Shown: positions 7,903 through 17,153, counted from the first letter of the stretch. The stretch is DNA of 64,000 nt from Chryseobacterium tagetis (GCF_016735585.2 NZ_JAERSE020000001.1:248001-312000); one strand, 5' to 3'. Numbers and translations: made by a program. The notes: generated by a model from the sequence alone, not told the origin.

Positions 7903-8293
7903 ATGAATTTTTAGCTTTCAGCAAGTCTCTGATTTCCATGAGTAATTTTTGGTCTTCTGTAGGTCCTGCCGGTGCAGGTGCTTCTGCCGGAGCTTCTTTT
8001 TTCAGTTTGTTGATTCCCTTGATCATAAGGAATAATGCCAACGCTACTACCAAGAAGGAAATAGCGGAAGATAAGAACATTCCGTACTTAATGGCTGTAC
8101 CCGGAATCACTAGGTCTGCCAGGTTTTTTAAATTTAATTTTTCTAACGTGGGTGTTAAAATAGCAGGTGTAATAATATCCTCCACCAAAGAAGTGACAAT
8201 TTTACCAAAAGCCCCACCAATAACTACCCCGACAGCTAAATCCACTACGTTTCCTTTAACGGCAAACTCTTTAAATTCTTTGAAAAATCCCAT
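7901..8293 (-). CDS. mscL: large-conductance mechanosensitive channel
   Basis: A 130-residue inner-membrane channel that opens under turgor stress. It shows the usual amphipathic N-terminal helix ([23 protein letters not shown]), TM1 with [22 protein letters not shown] at residues 21-43, TM2 ([17 protein letters not shown]), and a cytoplasmic C-terminal helix with a proline/alanine linker ([14 protein letters not shown]). Length and order are standard. It is a single-gene unit, convergent with serA and divergent from the NAD(P)HX repair gene. Confidence 0.97.
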   Translation of the reverse strand: MGFFKEFKEFAVKGNVVDLAVGVVIGGAFGKIVTSLVEDIITPAILTPTLEKLNLKNLADLVIPGTAIKYGMFLSSAISFLVVALALFLMIKGINKLKKEAPAEAPAPAGPTEDQKLLMEIRDLLKAKNS

Positions 8294-8368
8294 ATTTATA
8301 TTTTTTAATTGTTATCAAATCATTCACTTGACTGAATAATATTCACTAAATTTAAGAAAAACATTTTA

Positions 8369-9886
8369 ATGAAAATTTTTAATGCAGAAAAAATTCGGGA
8401 ATGTGATGCATTTACTATTGTGAATGAGCCTGTTTCTTCGATATTATTAATGGAGAGAGCTGCTCAGTCGTGTGTTGAATGGATTTCGGAAAATTGTAAA
8501 ATTCATGAAAAATTTGCAGTTTTTTGTGGAAACGGTAATAATGGAGGGGATGGATTGGCTATTGCAAGGCTGCTCTATTTAAAAGGTTTCGATGTAGATG
8601 TTTTTGTGAAAGATGTGAAGGGCAATTTTTCTCCGGATGCAATCATTAATTATAATAGACTAAAGGATTTTTCAGGAATTTCTATAAAGGAATTCAAAGA
8701 TTTTCAACAGGAAAGCATCGGTGAAAAGACCATTTGTATTGATGCTGTTTTGGGAACAGGGTTTTCCAGAAAGATTGAAGGAGAAGAACTGAAAATCTTA
8801 AATGAATTAAATTCCTTAAAGAATCTGAAAATTTCAATAGATATTCCTTCAGGATTGTTTGCAGATAAAATTATTTATGAAAATTCAACGGTTTTTAAAG
8901 CGGATTATACATTAAGTTTCCAATTCTGGAAAAGAAGTTTTTTATATCCTGAAACCGGAAAATATACAGGTGAAGTTGTGATTTTAAATATTGGACTTCA
9001 TCCTCAATATATCAATGAAACCCATACAACTCATTTCACTATTGATGATGAGGTTGTAGAAAAAATATTCAGACCCAGAGATGAATATTCACACAAAGGA
9101 AGCTTTGGTAAAGCAGGAATTATCGGAGGAAGCTATGGAAAAATAGGAGCGGCCTTTCTGTCTGTGAAAGCTGCATTAAAAAGTGGAGCAGGGCTTGTTT
9201 TTGCTTACAGTCCAAAATGTGGATATGAGATTCTTCAAACTTCATCACCGGAAGCGATGTTCATAGAAGCCGGGGAGAAGTATATTGAACATATTGAAAT
9301 TGATCAGGATCTGGTTTTAGGAATCGGGCCGGGTTTAGGAACTCATCATGAAACGGAAGAAAGTCTACTGAAGTTGTTGAAAAACTATTCTTCTCCTTTA
9401 GTGTTAGATGCGGATGCACTTAATATTATTTCGAAAGATCCATCATATATACATCTGATTCCCAAGAACTCCATTATTACTCCCCATCCCAAAGAGTTTG
9501 AAAGACTTTTCGGAAAGACAAAAGATTCTTTTGAAAGATCTGATCTTGCTGTAAAAAAGGCGAAGGAGCATTCTATTTATATTGTATTAAAAGACCATCA
9601 TACACAGATTATAACCCCTGATGGAAATGTGTATTATAATATTACAGGAAATTCAGGATTGGCAAAAGGAGGAAGTGGAGATATTTTAACGGGGATTATC
9701 ACATCTTTGCTTGCTCAGCATTATTCTCCTAAAGATGCTGCAATTTTAGGAGTTTGGCTGCATGGAAAGTCGGCGGATTTTGCTGCGGAAAAACATTCTA
9801 AGGAATCGATGCAACCTACGGATGTGATCAAAGAATTAGAAAATACGTTCTTATATATCAACAAAAAAGTCACAAAAAAATTGTGA
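8369..9886 (+). CDS. nnr: bifunctional NAD(P)H-hydrate epimerase / ADP-dependent dehydratase
   Basis: A 505-residue two-domain repair enzyme. The N-terminal YjeF_N epimerase domain (about 1-210) has FCGNGNNGGDGLAIARLL near residue 51 and the DAVLGTGFSR motif. The C-terminal ribokinase-like dehydratase domain (about 225-500) has the GSYGKIGAAFLS segment, LVLDADALN and the catalytic/nucleotide loop AKGGSGDILTGII. It converts R-NADHX to S-NADHX and then back to NADH. This fused order is the usual bacterial form. The last codons overlap the stem of a bidirectional terminator shared with lgt. Confidence 0.95.
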   Translation: MKIFNAEKIRECDAFTIVNEPVSSILLMERAAQSCVEWISENCKIHEKFAVFCGNGNNGGDGLAIARLLYLKGFDVDVFVKDVKGNFSPDAIINYNRLKDFSGISIKEFKDFQQESIGEKTICIDAVLGTGFSRKIEGEELKILNELNSLKNLKISIDIPSGLFADKIIYENSTVFKADYTLSFQFWKRSFLYPETGKYTGEVVILNIGLHPQYINETHTTHFTIDDEVVEKIFRPRDEYSHKGSFGKAGIIGGSYGKIGAAFLSVKAALKSGAGLVFAYSPKCGYEILQTSSPEAMFIEAGEKYIEHIEIDQDLVLGIGPGLGTHHETEESLLKLLKNYSSPLVLDADALNIISKDPSYIHLIPKNSIITPHPKEFERLFGKTKDSFERSDLAVKKAKEHSIYIVLKDHHTQIITPDGNVYYNITGNSGLAKGGSGDILTGIITSLLAQHYSPKDAAILGVWLHGKSADFAAEKHSKESMQPTDVIKELENTFLYINKKVTKKL

Positions 9887-9892
9887 CTTTTT
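9863..9892. terminator. bidirectional terminator overlapping the end of nnr
   Basis: AAAAAGTCACAA pairs with TTGTGACTTTTT. The left arm encodes the last residues of the NAD(P)HX repair enzyme (KKVTKKL). It also lies downstream of lgt on the other strand. Confidence 0.85.
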
Positions 9893-9912
9893 AGTATTGA
9901 GGTGTTGTTTGT

Positions 9913-11163
9913 TTAAAACGTTTTGTCAGCTTCAGGAGCTATTTTATTCTTTTTAGAATACAGCATGATAATTAAACCTGCGATCATAAAAGGAATAGAT
10001 AATACTTGTCCTGTATTTAATCCTCCAAACTGGATGAATTCGTCTCCTTGAGGTTCTTTCAGGAATTCTACAAAGAATCTGATTGCCCAAAGAATAATAA
10101 AGAATAAACCGAATAACCAGCCTTGCTGATATTTTTTGTCTGTTTTTCTATATAATACCCATAAAAGGATAAACAGCAACACATAACCTATCGCTTCAAA
10201 TAACTGAGTAGGATATCTTGGAACAGTTACCCCATATTCATCACTCATCTGAGGGAAAAGAAACGCGAACGGAGAATTTGCAGCTACTGGCTTACCGATA
10301 ATTTCCGAATTGAAGAAGTTACCCATACGTACAAATGCACCGCCTAAAGCCACTACAATTCCCAATCTGTCATATACCCAGAAAGGATTTTTCTTAATGA
10401 TCTTATAGGAATAATATAATGTTGTTAATATCAAGGCAAGAGTTGCTCCATGACTGGCAAGACCTGAGAAACCTGTGAATTTGAATTCAGGCTTTGTCTG
10501 GATAGGTAAGAATACACTCCAGAAATCCTGCTTGAAAAGCTCCGGCTGATAAAAAATAACGTGTCCTAATCTTGCCCCTAAAATAGTTCCGATCAGCGTC
10601 CATGTAAAAAGAGGCTCAAGATATTTTTGATTTACATGATCGATTGTGAACATTCTTGTCATTAACAGATATCCTAAACCAAAGGCAAAAATGAACATTA
10701 AACTGTAATAATGTAATGTAATCGGCCCCAAATGAATTCCGGTAGAAGGATCCCAGATTTTATATTCTGTATCCAATGCTACCTGATCGGTCGCCTGTAT
10801 TACTTTCGGAACTTTTGCCAAATATTTGTAGTCTTCTTTATTTTGTGTAGGCTTAAAGTTTTTATCTAAAAACTGGTATCCATCCATTTTAAACAGATTC
10901 AGTGAAGCATCATAAAAAGCTCCCCATCCGCCTTTAGACTCTAAATTGGCAGAATTTACTATAACAAGTGTGTTACCATTTTTTTTGCTTGAAAAATCTT
11001 TAAAGGTTTCAGCATCCGTAGTAGAAAATACTTTTACGGCTATTTTTTCATTATTGACATTTAATGTGGCGTCAGAAAGTCCGTCCGCATAATTTTGTGA
11101 AAAAAGATTTTGCGCTAAAAAAGCAAAAATCAAGAGATAAACTCTAAAGAATACATTACTCAT
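9913..11163 (-). CDS. lgt: prolipoprotein diacylglyceryl transferase with secreted N-terminal extension
   Basis: I use the ATG at 11163 (416 residues), which starts a clear signal-like segment (MSNVFFRVYLLIFAFLAQNLFSQ). Residues 24-140 are a predicted periplasmic domain (DATLNVNNEKIAVKVFSTTD..., GGWGAFYDASLNLFKMDG) absent from the E. coli enzyme. The Lgt core follows from about residue 145: GPITLHYYSLMFI, the HG motif in LASHGATLA, the signature VRMGNFFNSE, and the YPTQLFE motif. Lgt transfers diacylglyceryl to the lipobox cysteine of prolipoproteins, which fits the many lipoproteins in this window. It lies downstream of yidD on the same strand. Confidence 0.94.
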   Translation of the reverse strand: MSNVFFRVYLLIFAFLAQNLFSQNYADGLSDATLNVNNEKIAVKVFSTTDAETFKDFSSKKNGNTLVIVNSANLESKGGWGAFYDASLNLFKMDGYQFLDKNFKPTQNKEDYKYLAKVPKVIQATDQVALDTEYKIWDPSTGIHLGPITLHYYSLMFIFAFGLGYLLMTRMFTIDHVNQKYLEPLFTWTLIGTILGARLGHVIFYQPELFKQDFWSVFLPIQTKPEFKFTGFSGLASHGATLALILTTLYYSYKIIKKNPFWVYDRLGIVVALGGAFVRMGNFFNSEIIGKPVAANSPFAFLFPQMSDEYGVTVPRYPTQLFEAIGYVLLFILLWVLYRKTDKKYQQGWLFGLFFIILWAIRFFVEFLKEPQGDEFIQFGGLNTGQVLSIPFMIAGLIIMLYSKKNKIAPEADKTF

Positions 11164-11182
11164 TATAATGATGTTTTTTATA

Positions 11183-11431
11183 TTAATGATTACACTTTGG
11201 AGGTACAGGATCATATCCGCTTCCTCCCCAAGGATGACATTTTGAAATTCTTTTTACACCCAGCCAAAACCCTTTGAAAATTCCATGAACCTGAAGCGCT
11301 TCTACCATATAATGTGAACAGGTAGGCTCATACCGGCAGTTTTTAGGAAGTAAGGGCGAAATAAACCATTGGTAAAATCGTATGAATAGTACCAGTGGAA
11401 ATGTGATGATTTTGTTGAATGTAGGTTTCAA
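11183..11431 (-). CDS. yidD: membrane protein insertion efficiency factor YidD
   Basis: An 82-residue protein of the YidD family, which aids YidC-dependent insertion of membrane proteins. Signatures are the amphipathic start [19 protein letters not shown], the cysteine motif [16 protein letters not shown], and the [13 protein letters not shown] end. The stop lies 19 nt before the chosen lgt start, so the two are probably co-transcribed. Length is normal. Confidence 0.95.
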   Translation of the reverse strand: MKPTFNKIITFPLVLFIRFYQWFISPLLPKNCRYEPTCSHYMVEALQVHGIFKGFWLGVKRISKCHPWGGSGYDPVPPKCNH

Positions 11432-11605
11432 AACATTGCAAAAATAGCGTAAAAAATTGAAAATTAGTTTAAATTTGTTAGAAGTTTCGGGGCGGTAAAT
11501 GTCTGTTTGTCGGATAAAATCCGGTGTTTGTCGATTTGCTGATTTTTAGAAATTAAAATCATAGAAATATGTTCCGAACCTACAACTTATATTAAATCTA
11601 AGAAA

Positions 11606-12883
11606 TTGAATCAAAATATTCCATTAGCTGAAAAATTAAGACCTAAAACATTAGAAGATGTCTTAGGACAGGAACATCTTACCGGAGAAAAAGGAACGAT
11701 AAGAAAAATGATAGAGAATGATACCTTGAATTCTCTTATTTTATGGGGACCTCCCGGAACAGGAAAAACAACTTTGGCTGAAATTATTTCTGAAAAATCC
11801 GGACGCAAATTTTTTAAACTCTCAGCAGTTTCATCAGGAGTGAAAGAGGTAAGAGATGTAATTGAAGATGCAAAAAAACAAAATCTGTTTTCCGGGAAAT
11901 CTCCGATCTTATTTATTGATGAGATACACAGATTTAATAAATCTCAACAGGATTCACTTTTACATGCGGTAGAAAAAGGTTGGGTGGTTTTAATTGGTGC
12001 TACCACAGAAAATCCGAGTTTTGAAGTGGTTTCTGCACTACTTTCCAGAAGTCAGGTCTATGTGTTAAAAGCGTTGAGCTATGAAAAGCTTGAAGAACTC
12101 ATCGATATTGCATTAGAAAGATATAATAAAGATGAACACGAGAATTTTATCATTAAAGATAAGCAGGCCTTCATTCAATACTCAGGAGGAGATGGGAGAA
12201 AACTGATCAATTCTGTTGAGCTGGTTCTGAATCAGTTTAAAAATTCAGAAAAAAAAGAAATTCAGGATGACGATGTAATGTCTGTTTTACAGGAAACAAT
12301 GGCATTATATGATAAAAATGGTGAACAGCATTATGATATCATTTCTGCATTTATAAAATCTATGCGTGGCGGAGATCCAAATGGTGCCGTATATTGGTTG
12401 GCCAGAATGATTGCAGGAGGAGAGGATATTAAATTCATCGCAAGAAGAATGCTGATTTTAGCTTCCGAAGATATTGGATTGGCAAATCCTAATGCTTTAG
12501 TGATTGCTAATAATTGTTTTCAGGCAATAAACGTCATTGGAAATCCTGAAGCAAGGATTATTCTAAGTGAAACGGCAATCTATTTAGCGGTTTCTCCTAA
12601 GAGTAATTCTGCTTATATGGCAATCAATGATGCTTTAGCTTTTGTAAAGAAAACGGGAAATTTGCCAGTTCCTTTACATTTGAGAAATGCTCCAACAAAA
12701 CTGATGAAAGATCTGGATTATGGCAAAGAGTATAAATATGCCCATTCCTATGAAGGAAATTTTGTTAAGCAGGATTTTCTTCCTGAGGAAATAAAAGAGC
12801 TGAAATTTTATGAACCCGGAAATAATGCAACGGAAAAGAAAATTTATGATGAGCTCAAAAAGAAATGGACCAATAAATATTAA
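11606..12883 (+). CDS. rarA: replication-associated recombination protein A (AAA+ ATPase)
   Basis: A 425-residue clamp-loader-like AAA+ protein (RarA/MgsA/WRNIP1) acting at stalled forks. Walker A is GPPGTGKT at residues 48-55, Walker B is LFIDEIHRFNKSQQD, and sensor 1 is GATTENPSFE. The C-terminal tetramerisation part has the AVYWLARMIAGGED and SEDIGLANP motifs. The only start that keeps the conserved N-terminus (PLAEKLRPKTLEDVLGQEHL) and lies after the upstream in-frame stop is a TTG; there is no ATG in frame upstream. TTG starts are uncommon here, so this could be a sequence error or a true weak start. Confidence 0.93.
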   Translation: MNQNIPLAEKLRPKTLEDVLGQEHLTGEKGTIRKMIENDTLNSLILWGPPGTGKTTLAEIISEKSGRKFFKLSAVSSGVKEVRDVIEDAKKQNLFSGKSPILFIDEIHRFNKSQQDSLLHAVEKGWVVLIGATTENPSFEVVSALLSRSQVYVLKALSYEKLEELIDIALERYNKDEHENFIIKDKQAFIQYSGGDGRKLINSVELVLNQFKNSEKKEIQDDDVMSVLQETMALYDKNGEQHYDIISAFIKSMRGGDPNGAVYWLARMIAGGEDIKFIARRMLILASEDIGLANPNALVIANNCFQAINVIGNPEARIILSETAIYLAVSPKSNSAYMAINDALAFVKKTGNLPVPLHLRNAPTKLMKDLDYGKEYKYAHSYEGNFVKQDFLPEEIKELKFYEPGNNATEKKIYDELKKKWTNKY

Positions 12884-12887
12884 AATA

Positions 12888-12912
12888 AAAGGTATCTCAA
12901 TGAGATACCTTT
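12888..12912. terminator. bidirectional terminator after rarA
   Basis: AAAGGTATCTCA and TGAGATACCTTT form a nearly perfect inverted repeat with A/T tracts on both sides. It lies between convergent rarA and a secreted-protein gene. Confidence 0.85.
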
Positions 12913-12934
12913 ATTATATGAAAATTTCATTTAT

Positions 12935-13375
12935 CTATTGATACTTTTGAATCGTAGTAATGAATAAAGTTTTCTTACCATTATATTCCTTTACCTCTGC
13001 TTTATCAATAATTTCAGAATATATTTTAGTAGAGGAGTCGCTAAATTCATAACCTTCAATAATTACAGGATTATTTTCTGGAAGCTGATATTGAGTGTTA
13101 AAAATAGAAAGAGGTAACCAATCTAAAGTACCTACATTTTGCTTATATTTTACCTCTGTTAATCCATTCTGAGCCAAATAACTGTACTTCTTTAGGGTGG
13201 TAGGCAACGTGGCTGCTTTGTAAGGAGTTGTGCTTTGTACCATTGCTTTTCTGGCATTAAATAGATTGACAGTTCCTACAGCATCATTGCAAATCGCAAA
13301 TTTTACATTTTGGTTTTTCTGCGCAAATAGGGTTGCAGAAGCAAACACTAATAAAGAGTATAGAATTTTTTTCAT
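12935..13375 (-). CDS. secreted protein of unknown function
   Basis: A 146-residue protein with an N-terminal signal peptide (MKKILYSLLVFASATLFAQ) and a mature part of about 127 residues that I cannot assign. It is likely periplasmic or surface-exposed. It has a few aromatic and charged beta-strand-like segments (KFAICNDAVGTVNLF, KIYSEIIDKAEVKEY). It is a single-gene unit between two terminators. No catalytic motif is visible. Confidence 0.65.
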   Translation of the reverse strand: MKKILYSLLVFASATLFAQKNQNVKFAICNDAVGTVNLFNARKAMVQSTTPYKAATLPTTLKKYSYLAQNGLTEVKYKQNVGTLDWLPLSIFNTQYQLPENNPVIIEGYEFSDSSTKIYSEIIDKAEVKEYNGKKTLFITTIQKYQ

Positions 13376-13506
13376 AATCTAATAAATATAGGAATTAAAA
13401 ACGCGATAAATATACTTCTTTTTTGTGAATTCCCAATATAAAAATGTGATATTTTGAGAATTGCTTAGGATTGATGTTTTATGATATAATATTTCTTATG
13501 AAAAGT

Positions 13507-13535
13507 AAAAGCATCACTTTTAAAGTGATGCTTTT
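13507..13535. terminator. terminator between two secreted-protein genes
   Basis: AAAAGCATCACTTT pairs with AAAGTGATGCTTTT around a short loop. On the minus strand it lies just downstream of the 13568-14296 gene. Confidence 0.88.
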
Positions 13536-13567
13536 ATTTATATGATTATTCAAATATTTAATTCTGA

Positions 13568-14296
13568 TTAGTCAGAAATTTTATAAACTACCATCTTTGC
13601 AGTTACATTGCTGCTAAGTAAAGCTACGTTAAGTCCTGCTTGATTGTATCTGAAATCAATAACATCACCGGCAGTTAATTGATAAACAGAATCAACATAT
13701 GTATCACTTACAATTACACTTATCGCTACAAGAGGGGCAAGAAGTGAAATACTAGCTCCACCAAAAAAACCTTCATCCATTACCACTCCGTTTCTGAAGA
13801 TTCCAATTTTTGGAGTACCCCCATTGAAGTTGAGAAGACTTACATTTAAGTTTACTCCATCTCCGTAACGGTAGTTGAATTTAACAGCGTAAACACCAGT
13901 ACTTGGAACAGTATATGTGTCAGTCGTAGTGTCAAAGTTTGTTCCTAAAGTTGCAGGACCGAAATTTATTTTCTCGTATCCGTTACTTCCGGTTAATCCT
14001 AGAAGAGCACCAGTACCAACTACGGTAGCTTTTGCTATTGTAGTGTTTACGGTACCACTAGTGTTGGAGATGAACAAGGAAGGGTCAAGCATTTTAACCT
14101 CTTTTGTTGTTGTGTCAATTCCTAAAACTTGGTGTCCTACAAGAGTTGTAGAGTTTGGTGTCGTTCTGATTTTAGCATTACCATTTACATCCAATGTAGC
14201 AGTAGGTGTAGTGGTATTAATACCGACGTTCCCTGTTTGCGCAATACCTGTCCCAAATAGGCCCAAGAAGATCAGGGTGTAGAAATTCTTTTTCAT
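13568..14296 (-). CDS. secreted protein with 'GNVGINT' N-terminal repeat and beta-rich C-terminus
   Basis: A 242-residue protein. A signal peptide (MKKNFYTLIFLGLFGTGIAQ) is followed by [20 protein letters not shown], a motif common at the start of Bacteroidota surface and phage-tail-fibre-like proteins. The C-terminal ~120 residues (VYAVKFNYRYGDGVNLNV, YVDSVYQLTAGDVIDFRYNQAG) look like a C1q/TNF-like jelly roll; this is inference from the pattern, not a firm assignment. The same N-terminal motif occurs in the 47369-48616 protein, so the two are paralogous at that end. A role in adhesion or surface display is possible. Confidence 0.75.
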   Translation of the reverse strand: MKKNFYTLIFLGLFGTGIAQTGNVGINTTTPTATLDVNGNAKIRTTPNSTTLVGHQVLGIDTTTKEVKMLDPSLFISNTSGTVNTTIAKATVVGTGALLGLTGSNGYEKINFGPATLGTNFDTTTDTYTVPSTGVYAVKFNYRYGDGVNLNVSLLNFNGGTPKIGIFRNGVVMDEGFFGGASISLLAPLVAISVIVSDTYVDSVYQLTAGDVIDFRYNQAGLNVALLSSNVTAKMVVYKISD

Positions 14297-14547
14297 GTTT
14301 TTATATTTAATTGTTTGTATTCTTAGTAATTAGTGATGTAAATATAATATAAAAAACTTAACTTATTTTATTTTTTTTAACAATGTTTTTGTTGGTATTG
14401 CTTTTTTATTATGAATAATATTTTTAATTTTTAATTAAAATGTTTGTTTTTTTACTATTTGCTTTGTTTTTATTATTGATTTTTTCAAGAATGGGTCTTG
14501 GTTATTTAAAATTTTAATTTACTGTTTTGTGAAATATTTTATAATAT

Positions 14548-14964
14548 TTATGACTTTTCTTCCCAATTTTGGTTAATAAGATCCATTAAAAAATCCGGAC
14601 ATTTAATAATTTTATTAGTTTCGGCTGATAAAAAGAAGAGAGTGGTGGAGGCTTCAGTCAATTTTACCTGTTCTTCATTGTAAATTTCATATTCAAATTC
14701 TATTCTTACTCCCGGTCTTTTTTTTAGGTAGGTGTGAATTTCTAATTTTTGATCGTATAAAGCAGGTTTTAAATACTTAATTTTATATTCGGAAACAGGT
14801 AACCAAATTCCTTGATTTTCAATCTCATTATAAGACATCCCTATACTGCGAAATAATTCAACTCTACCTAATTCTAGGTACTCTGCATAGTTGCCATAAT
14901 AGACATATTTCATAGGGTCTGTTTCTCCGTAACGTACTCGTATTGAGTGTGTTGTGTGTATCAT
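14548..14964 (-). CDS. acyl-CoA thioesterase, YbgC/4-hydroxybenzoyl-CoA type
   Basis: A 138-residue hotdog-fold enzyme with the signature MIHTTHSIRVRYGETDPMKYVYYGNY split over the first 25 residues, where the Asp in GETDPM is the usual catalytic residue, then LELGRVELFRSIGMSY. It hydrolyses small or aromatic acyl-CoA thioesters in the cytoplasm. I chose the internal ATG at 14964 because a -7 box lies at 14987-14994; the longer frame would start at its edge. It is divergent from dnaA. Confidence 0.88.
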   Translation of the reverse strand: MIHTTHSIRVRYGETDPMKYVYYGNYAEYLELGRVELFRSIGMSYNEIENQGIWLPVSEYKIKYLKPALYDQKLEIHTYLKKRPGVRIEFEYEIYNEEQVKLTEASTTLFFLSAETNKIIKCPDFLMDLINQNWEEKS

Positions 14965-14986
14965 TTTTAGGCTTAAATTATACATA

Positions 14987-14994
14987 CAAATATA
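14987..14994 (-). promoter_or_regulatory. -7 box (TATATTTG) of the YbgC-like gene
   Basis: Minus-strand TATATTTG, 22 nt before the chosen ATG. It decides between the two possible start codons. Confidence 0.65.
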
Positions 14995-15099
14995 TTTTTA
15001 AATAATCAATACCCGCAATATTTTTTTTTAAAAAGAAAAAATTGGACCTTTGTCTTCCTTCTAAAAATAATACTAACAAAGAATAATCAGGGCATAAAT

Positions 15100-16554
15100 A
15101 TGGATGGAAATTTAATGATGATATGGCAGAAATGCCTTCAGTTTATGCGTGACAATCTCAACGCAGCTGAAGATAATTCTGATCTTAAAAAACTTGAAAA
15201 ATCTTTCGACTTACTGTTTGATAAAGTGCAGCCAATTTCTTTGGTTGACAATAATCTTACATTAATGGTTCCGAGTGATTTTTACAAAGAATATATTGAG
15301 GATAATTACCTATCCCTGCTTTCTGCTGCCCTGAAGAAAAATATAGGAAAAGGTGTGAAACTTTGGTATTCAGTAATGGAAAATAAGCCAGCTGGTTTAG
15401 AAAAGCCCGTTACTATGAATATGAAAGGAAAAACAGTTCCTACGCCAAAAGTTCAGGAGACGATGCCACAAGGTTTCTCTTCAAATATAGTGAATCCTTT
15501 TGTCGTTCCAGGAATCAAGAAAGTAAATATTGATTCTAATCTGAAATCAGACTTTTCTTTCGAAAACTATGTTGAGGGAGAAAGCAATAAATTTGCAGCT
15601 ACAGTAGCGAGATCTATTGCAAAAAGACCAGGAGCAACGGCTTTCAACCCTTTGTTCTTATACGGAGGTTATGGAGTGGGGAAGACGCACTTAGGGCAGG
15701 CTGTAGGACTTGAAGTAAAGAGTCAGTTTCCGGATAAAGTGGTTTTATACTTATCTTCTGAAAAGTTTATTCAACAGTTTATCTCGGCTGCAAAAGCACA
15801 TAAACAAACGGAGTTTGCTAACTTCTATCAAATGGTAGATGTGTTGATTATCGATGATATTCAGTTCCTTTCAGGGAAATCTGCAACACAGGATAGTTTC
15901 TTCCATATTTTTGATTATCTGCATCAGAATGGAAAACAGATTATCCTTACTTCAGATAAGGCTCCAGCGGATATTATGGATATTCAGGACAGAATTGTTT
16001 CACGTTTCAAATGGGGACTTTCTGCAGAAATTAAATCTCCGGATGTACATACGCGTAAGCAAATCATTGTAGATAAATTAAGCAGAGACGGGATCGTTCT
16101 TACAGAAGACATGCTTGATTTCCTTGCTGCAGAAGCGAAAACAAACGTAAGAGAACTTATTGGTGTGATTAACTCAGTGATTGCTTATTCTACCATTTAT
16201 AAGTCTGACTTAAGTTTAGAACTATTAAAAGATACAATCAATAAAATTGCAGCCAATCAGAAGAAAGTGATCAATATTCCTTTCATTCAGGAAGTTGTAT
16301 GTGATTATTTTGGAATTAAAAGAGAGCAGCTTTTATCTAAAACAAGAAAAAGAGAAATCGCTCTTCCAAGACAATTAGCGATGTATTTTGCGAAAGAATT
16401 TACCAATGCTACTTTTACGAAAATTGGTGAAGAAATGGGAGGTAAAGACCACTCAACGGTAATGTATGCTTGTGATACGATTAAAGATGTTTCTAAAATC
16501 GATAAAGAAGTAAAAAAATACGTTAAAGATCTTACTGAAAAGATAAAAAATTAA
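15100..16554 (+). CDS. dnaA: chromosomal replication initiator protein DnaA
   Basis: A 484-residue AAA+ initiator of normal domain order. Domain I is at about 1-90. A short linker with prolines follows. The AAA+ core has Walker A GGYGVGKT at residues 189-196, Walker B VLIIDDIQFLSGK, and a sensor with VSRFKWGL. The C-terminal DNA-binding domain carries the DnaA signature GGKDHSTVMYACDTI. No cluster of DnaA boxes (TTATCCACA or close forms) was seen on either side, so the origin is probably not adjacent. A strong terminator follows. Confidence 0.98.
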   Translation: MDGNLMMIWQKCLQFMRDNLNAAEDNSDLKKLEKSFDLLFDKVQPISLVDNNLTLMVPSDFYKEYIEDNYLSLLSAALKKNIGKGVKLWYSVMENKPAGLEKPVTMNMKGKTVPTPKVQETMPQGFSSNIVNPFVVPGIKKVNIDSNLKSDFSFENYVEGESNKFAATVARSIAKRPGATAFNPLFLYGGYGVGKTHLGQAVGLEVKSQFPDKVVLYLSSEKFIQQFISAAKAHKQTEFANFYQMVDVLIIDDIQFLSGKSATQDSFFHIFDYLHQNGKQIILTSDKAPADIMDIQDRIVSRFKWGLSAEIKSPDVHTRKQIIVDKLSRDGIVLTEDMLDFLAAEAKTNVRELIGVINSVIAYSTIYKSDLSLELLKDTINKIAANQKKVINIPFIQEVVCDYFGIKREQLLSKTRKREIALPRQLAMYFAKEFTNATFTKIGEEMGGKDHSTVMYACDTIKDVSKIDKEVKKYVKDLTEKIKN

Positions 16555-16577
16555 AAATCATTTAATTTAAATACGAG

Positions 16578-16609
16578 AAATGAAGAATAGGACCTATTCT
16601 TCATTTTTT
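16578..16609 (+). terminator. intrinsic terminator after dnaA
   Basis: AAATGAAGAATAGG and CCTATTCTTCATTT are perfect complements around a central A, followed by a T-run. Confidence 0.9.
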
Positions 16610-16666
16610 GTTTAGTTTTGCCTAATTAATAAAAAAGAGAACGATTTTAATTTTATATAAATATAT

Positions 16667-17122
16667 ATGAAGATATTAATGGTCTGTCTGGGAAATATAT
16701 GCAGAAGTCCTTTAGCAGAAGGAATTATGAAAACTAAGCTTCCTGATAACTATGCTGTAGATTCAGCAGGTACAATTTCTATGCATGAAGGTGAACACCC
16801 CGATAAAAGAGCAATAAAAACTGCTGCAAACCATAATATTGATATTTCAAAACAACGGTCAAGACCAATTACAGCTGCAGATTTTGAAAATTTCGATAAA
16901 ATTTACTGTATGGATGTAGATGTTTTAGCTGATGTGGTCTCAAAAACAAAAAATGGGGAACAAAGACAAAAAGTATCCTTATTCTTAGAAGTTTTAGGGG
17001 ATCATGAAAATGAAGAAGTTCCCGATCCGTATTGGGGAGATATGAAAGATTTCGAAAATGTTTTTCAGCTTCTGGATAAAGGTTGCGACAAGATTGCAGA
17101 ACATTTATTTTTAAAATCGTAA
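16667..17122 (+). CDS. low-molecular-weight protein-tyrosine phosphatase
   Basis: A 151-residue enzyme with the CX5R P-loop CLGNICRS at residues 7-14 (nucleophile C7, R13) directly after the first strand, and the general-acid aspartate D120 in VPDPYWGD. Length and layout are those of the LMW-PTP family, which dephosphorylates phosphotyrosine proteins and in some cases acts with capsule kinases. No kinase or capsule genes are nearby. The next gene on the same strand begins 31 nt later, so they may be co-transcribed. Confidence 0.95.
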   Translation: MKILMVCLGNICRSPLAEGIMKTKLPDNYAVDSAGTISMHEGEHPDKRAIKTAANHNIDISKQRSRPITAADFENFDKIYCMDVDVLADVVSKTKNGEQRQKVSLFLEVLGDHENEEVPDPYWGDMKDFENVFQLLDKGCDKIAEHLFLKS

Positions 17123-17153
17123 TTTACATTCATCATTAGAACAATTCAAAACC

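Noticed and set aside
8290..8368. Riboswitch in the mscL-nnr gap
   Set aside because: The gap is only 75 bp, AT-rich, and shows no conserved core; it fits two ordinary promoters.
11511..11523. Hairpin CGGAT-AAA-ATCCG before rarA as regulator
   Set aside because: A 5-bp stem with no T-run and no known motif; chance occurrence is likely.
14965..15099. Possible replication origin beside dnaA
   Set aside because: No DnaA-box cluster (TTATCCACA-like) or AT-rich 13-mers were seen on either side of the gene.
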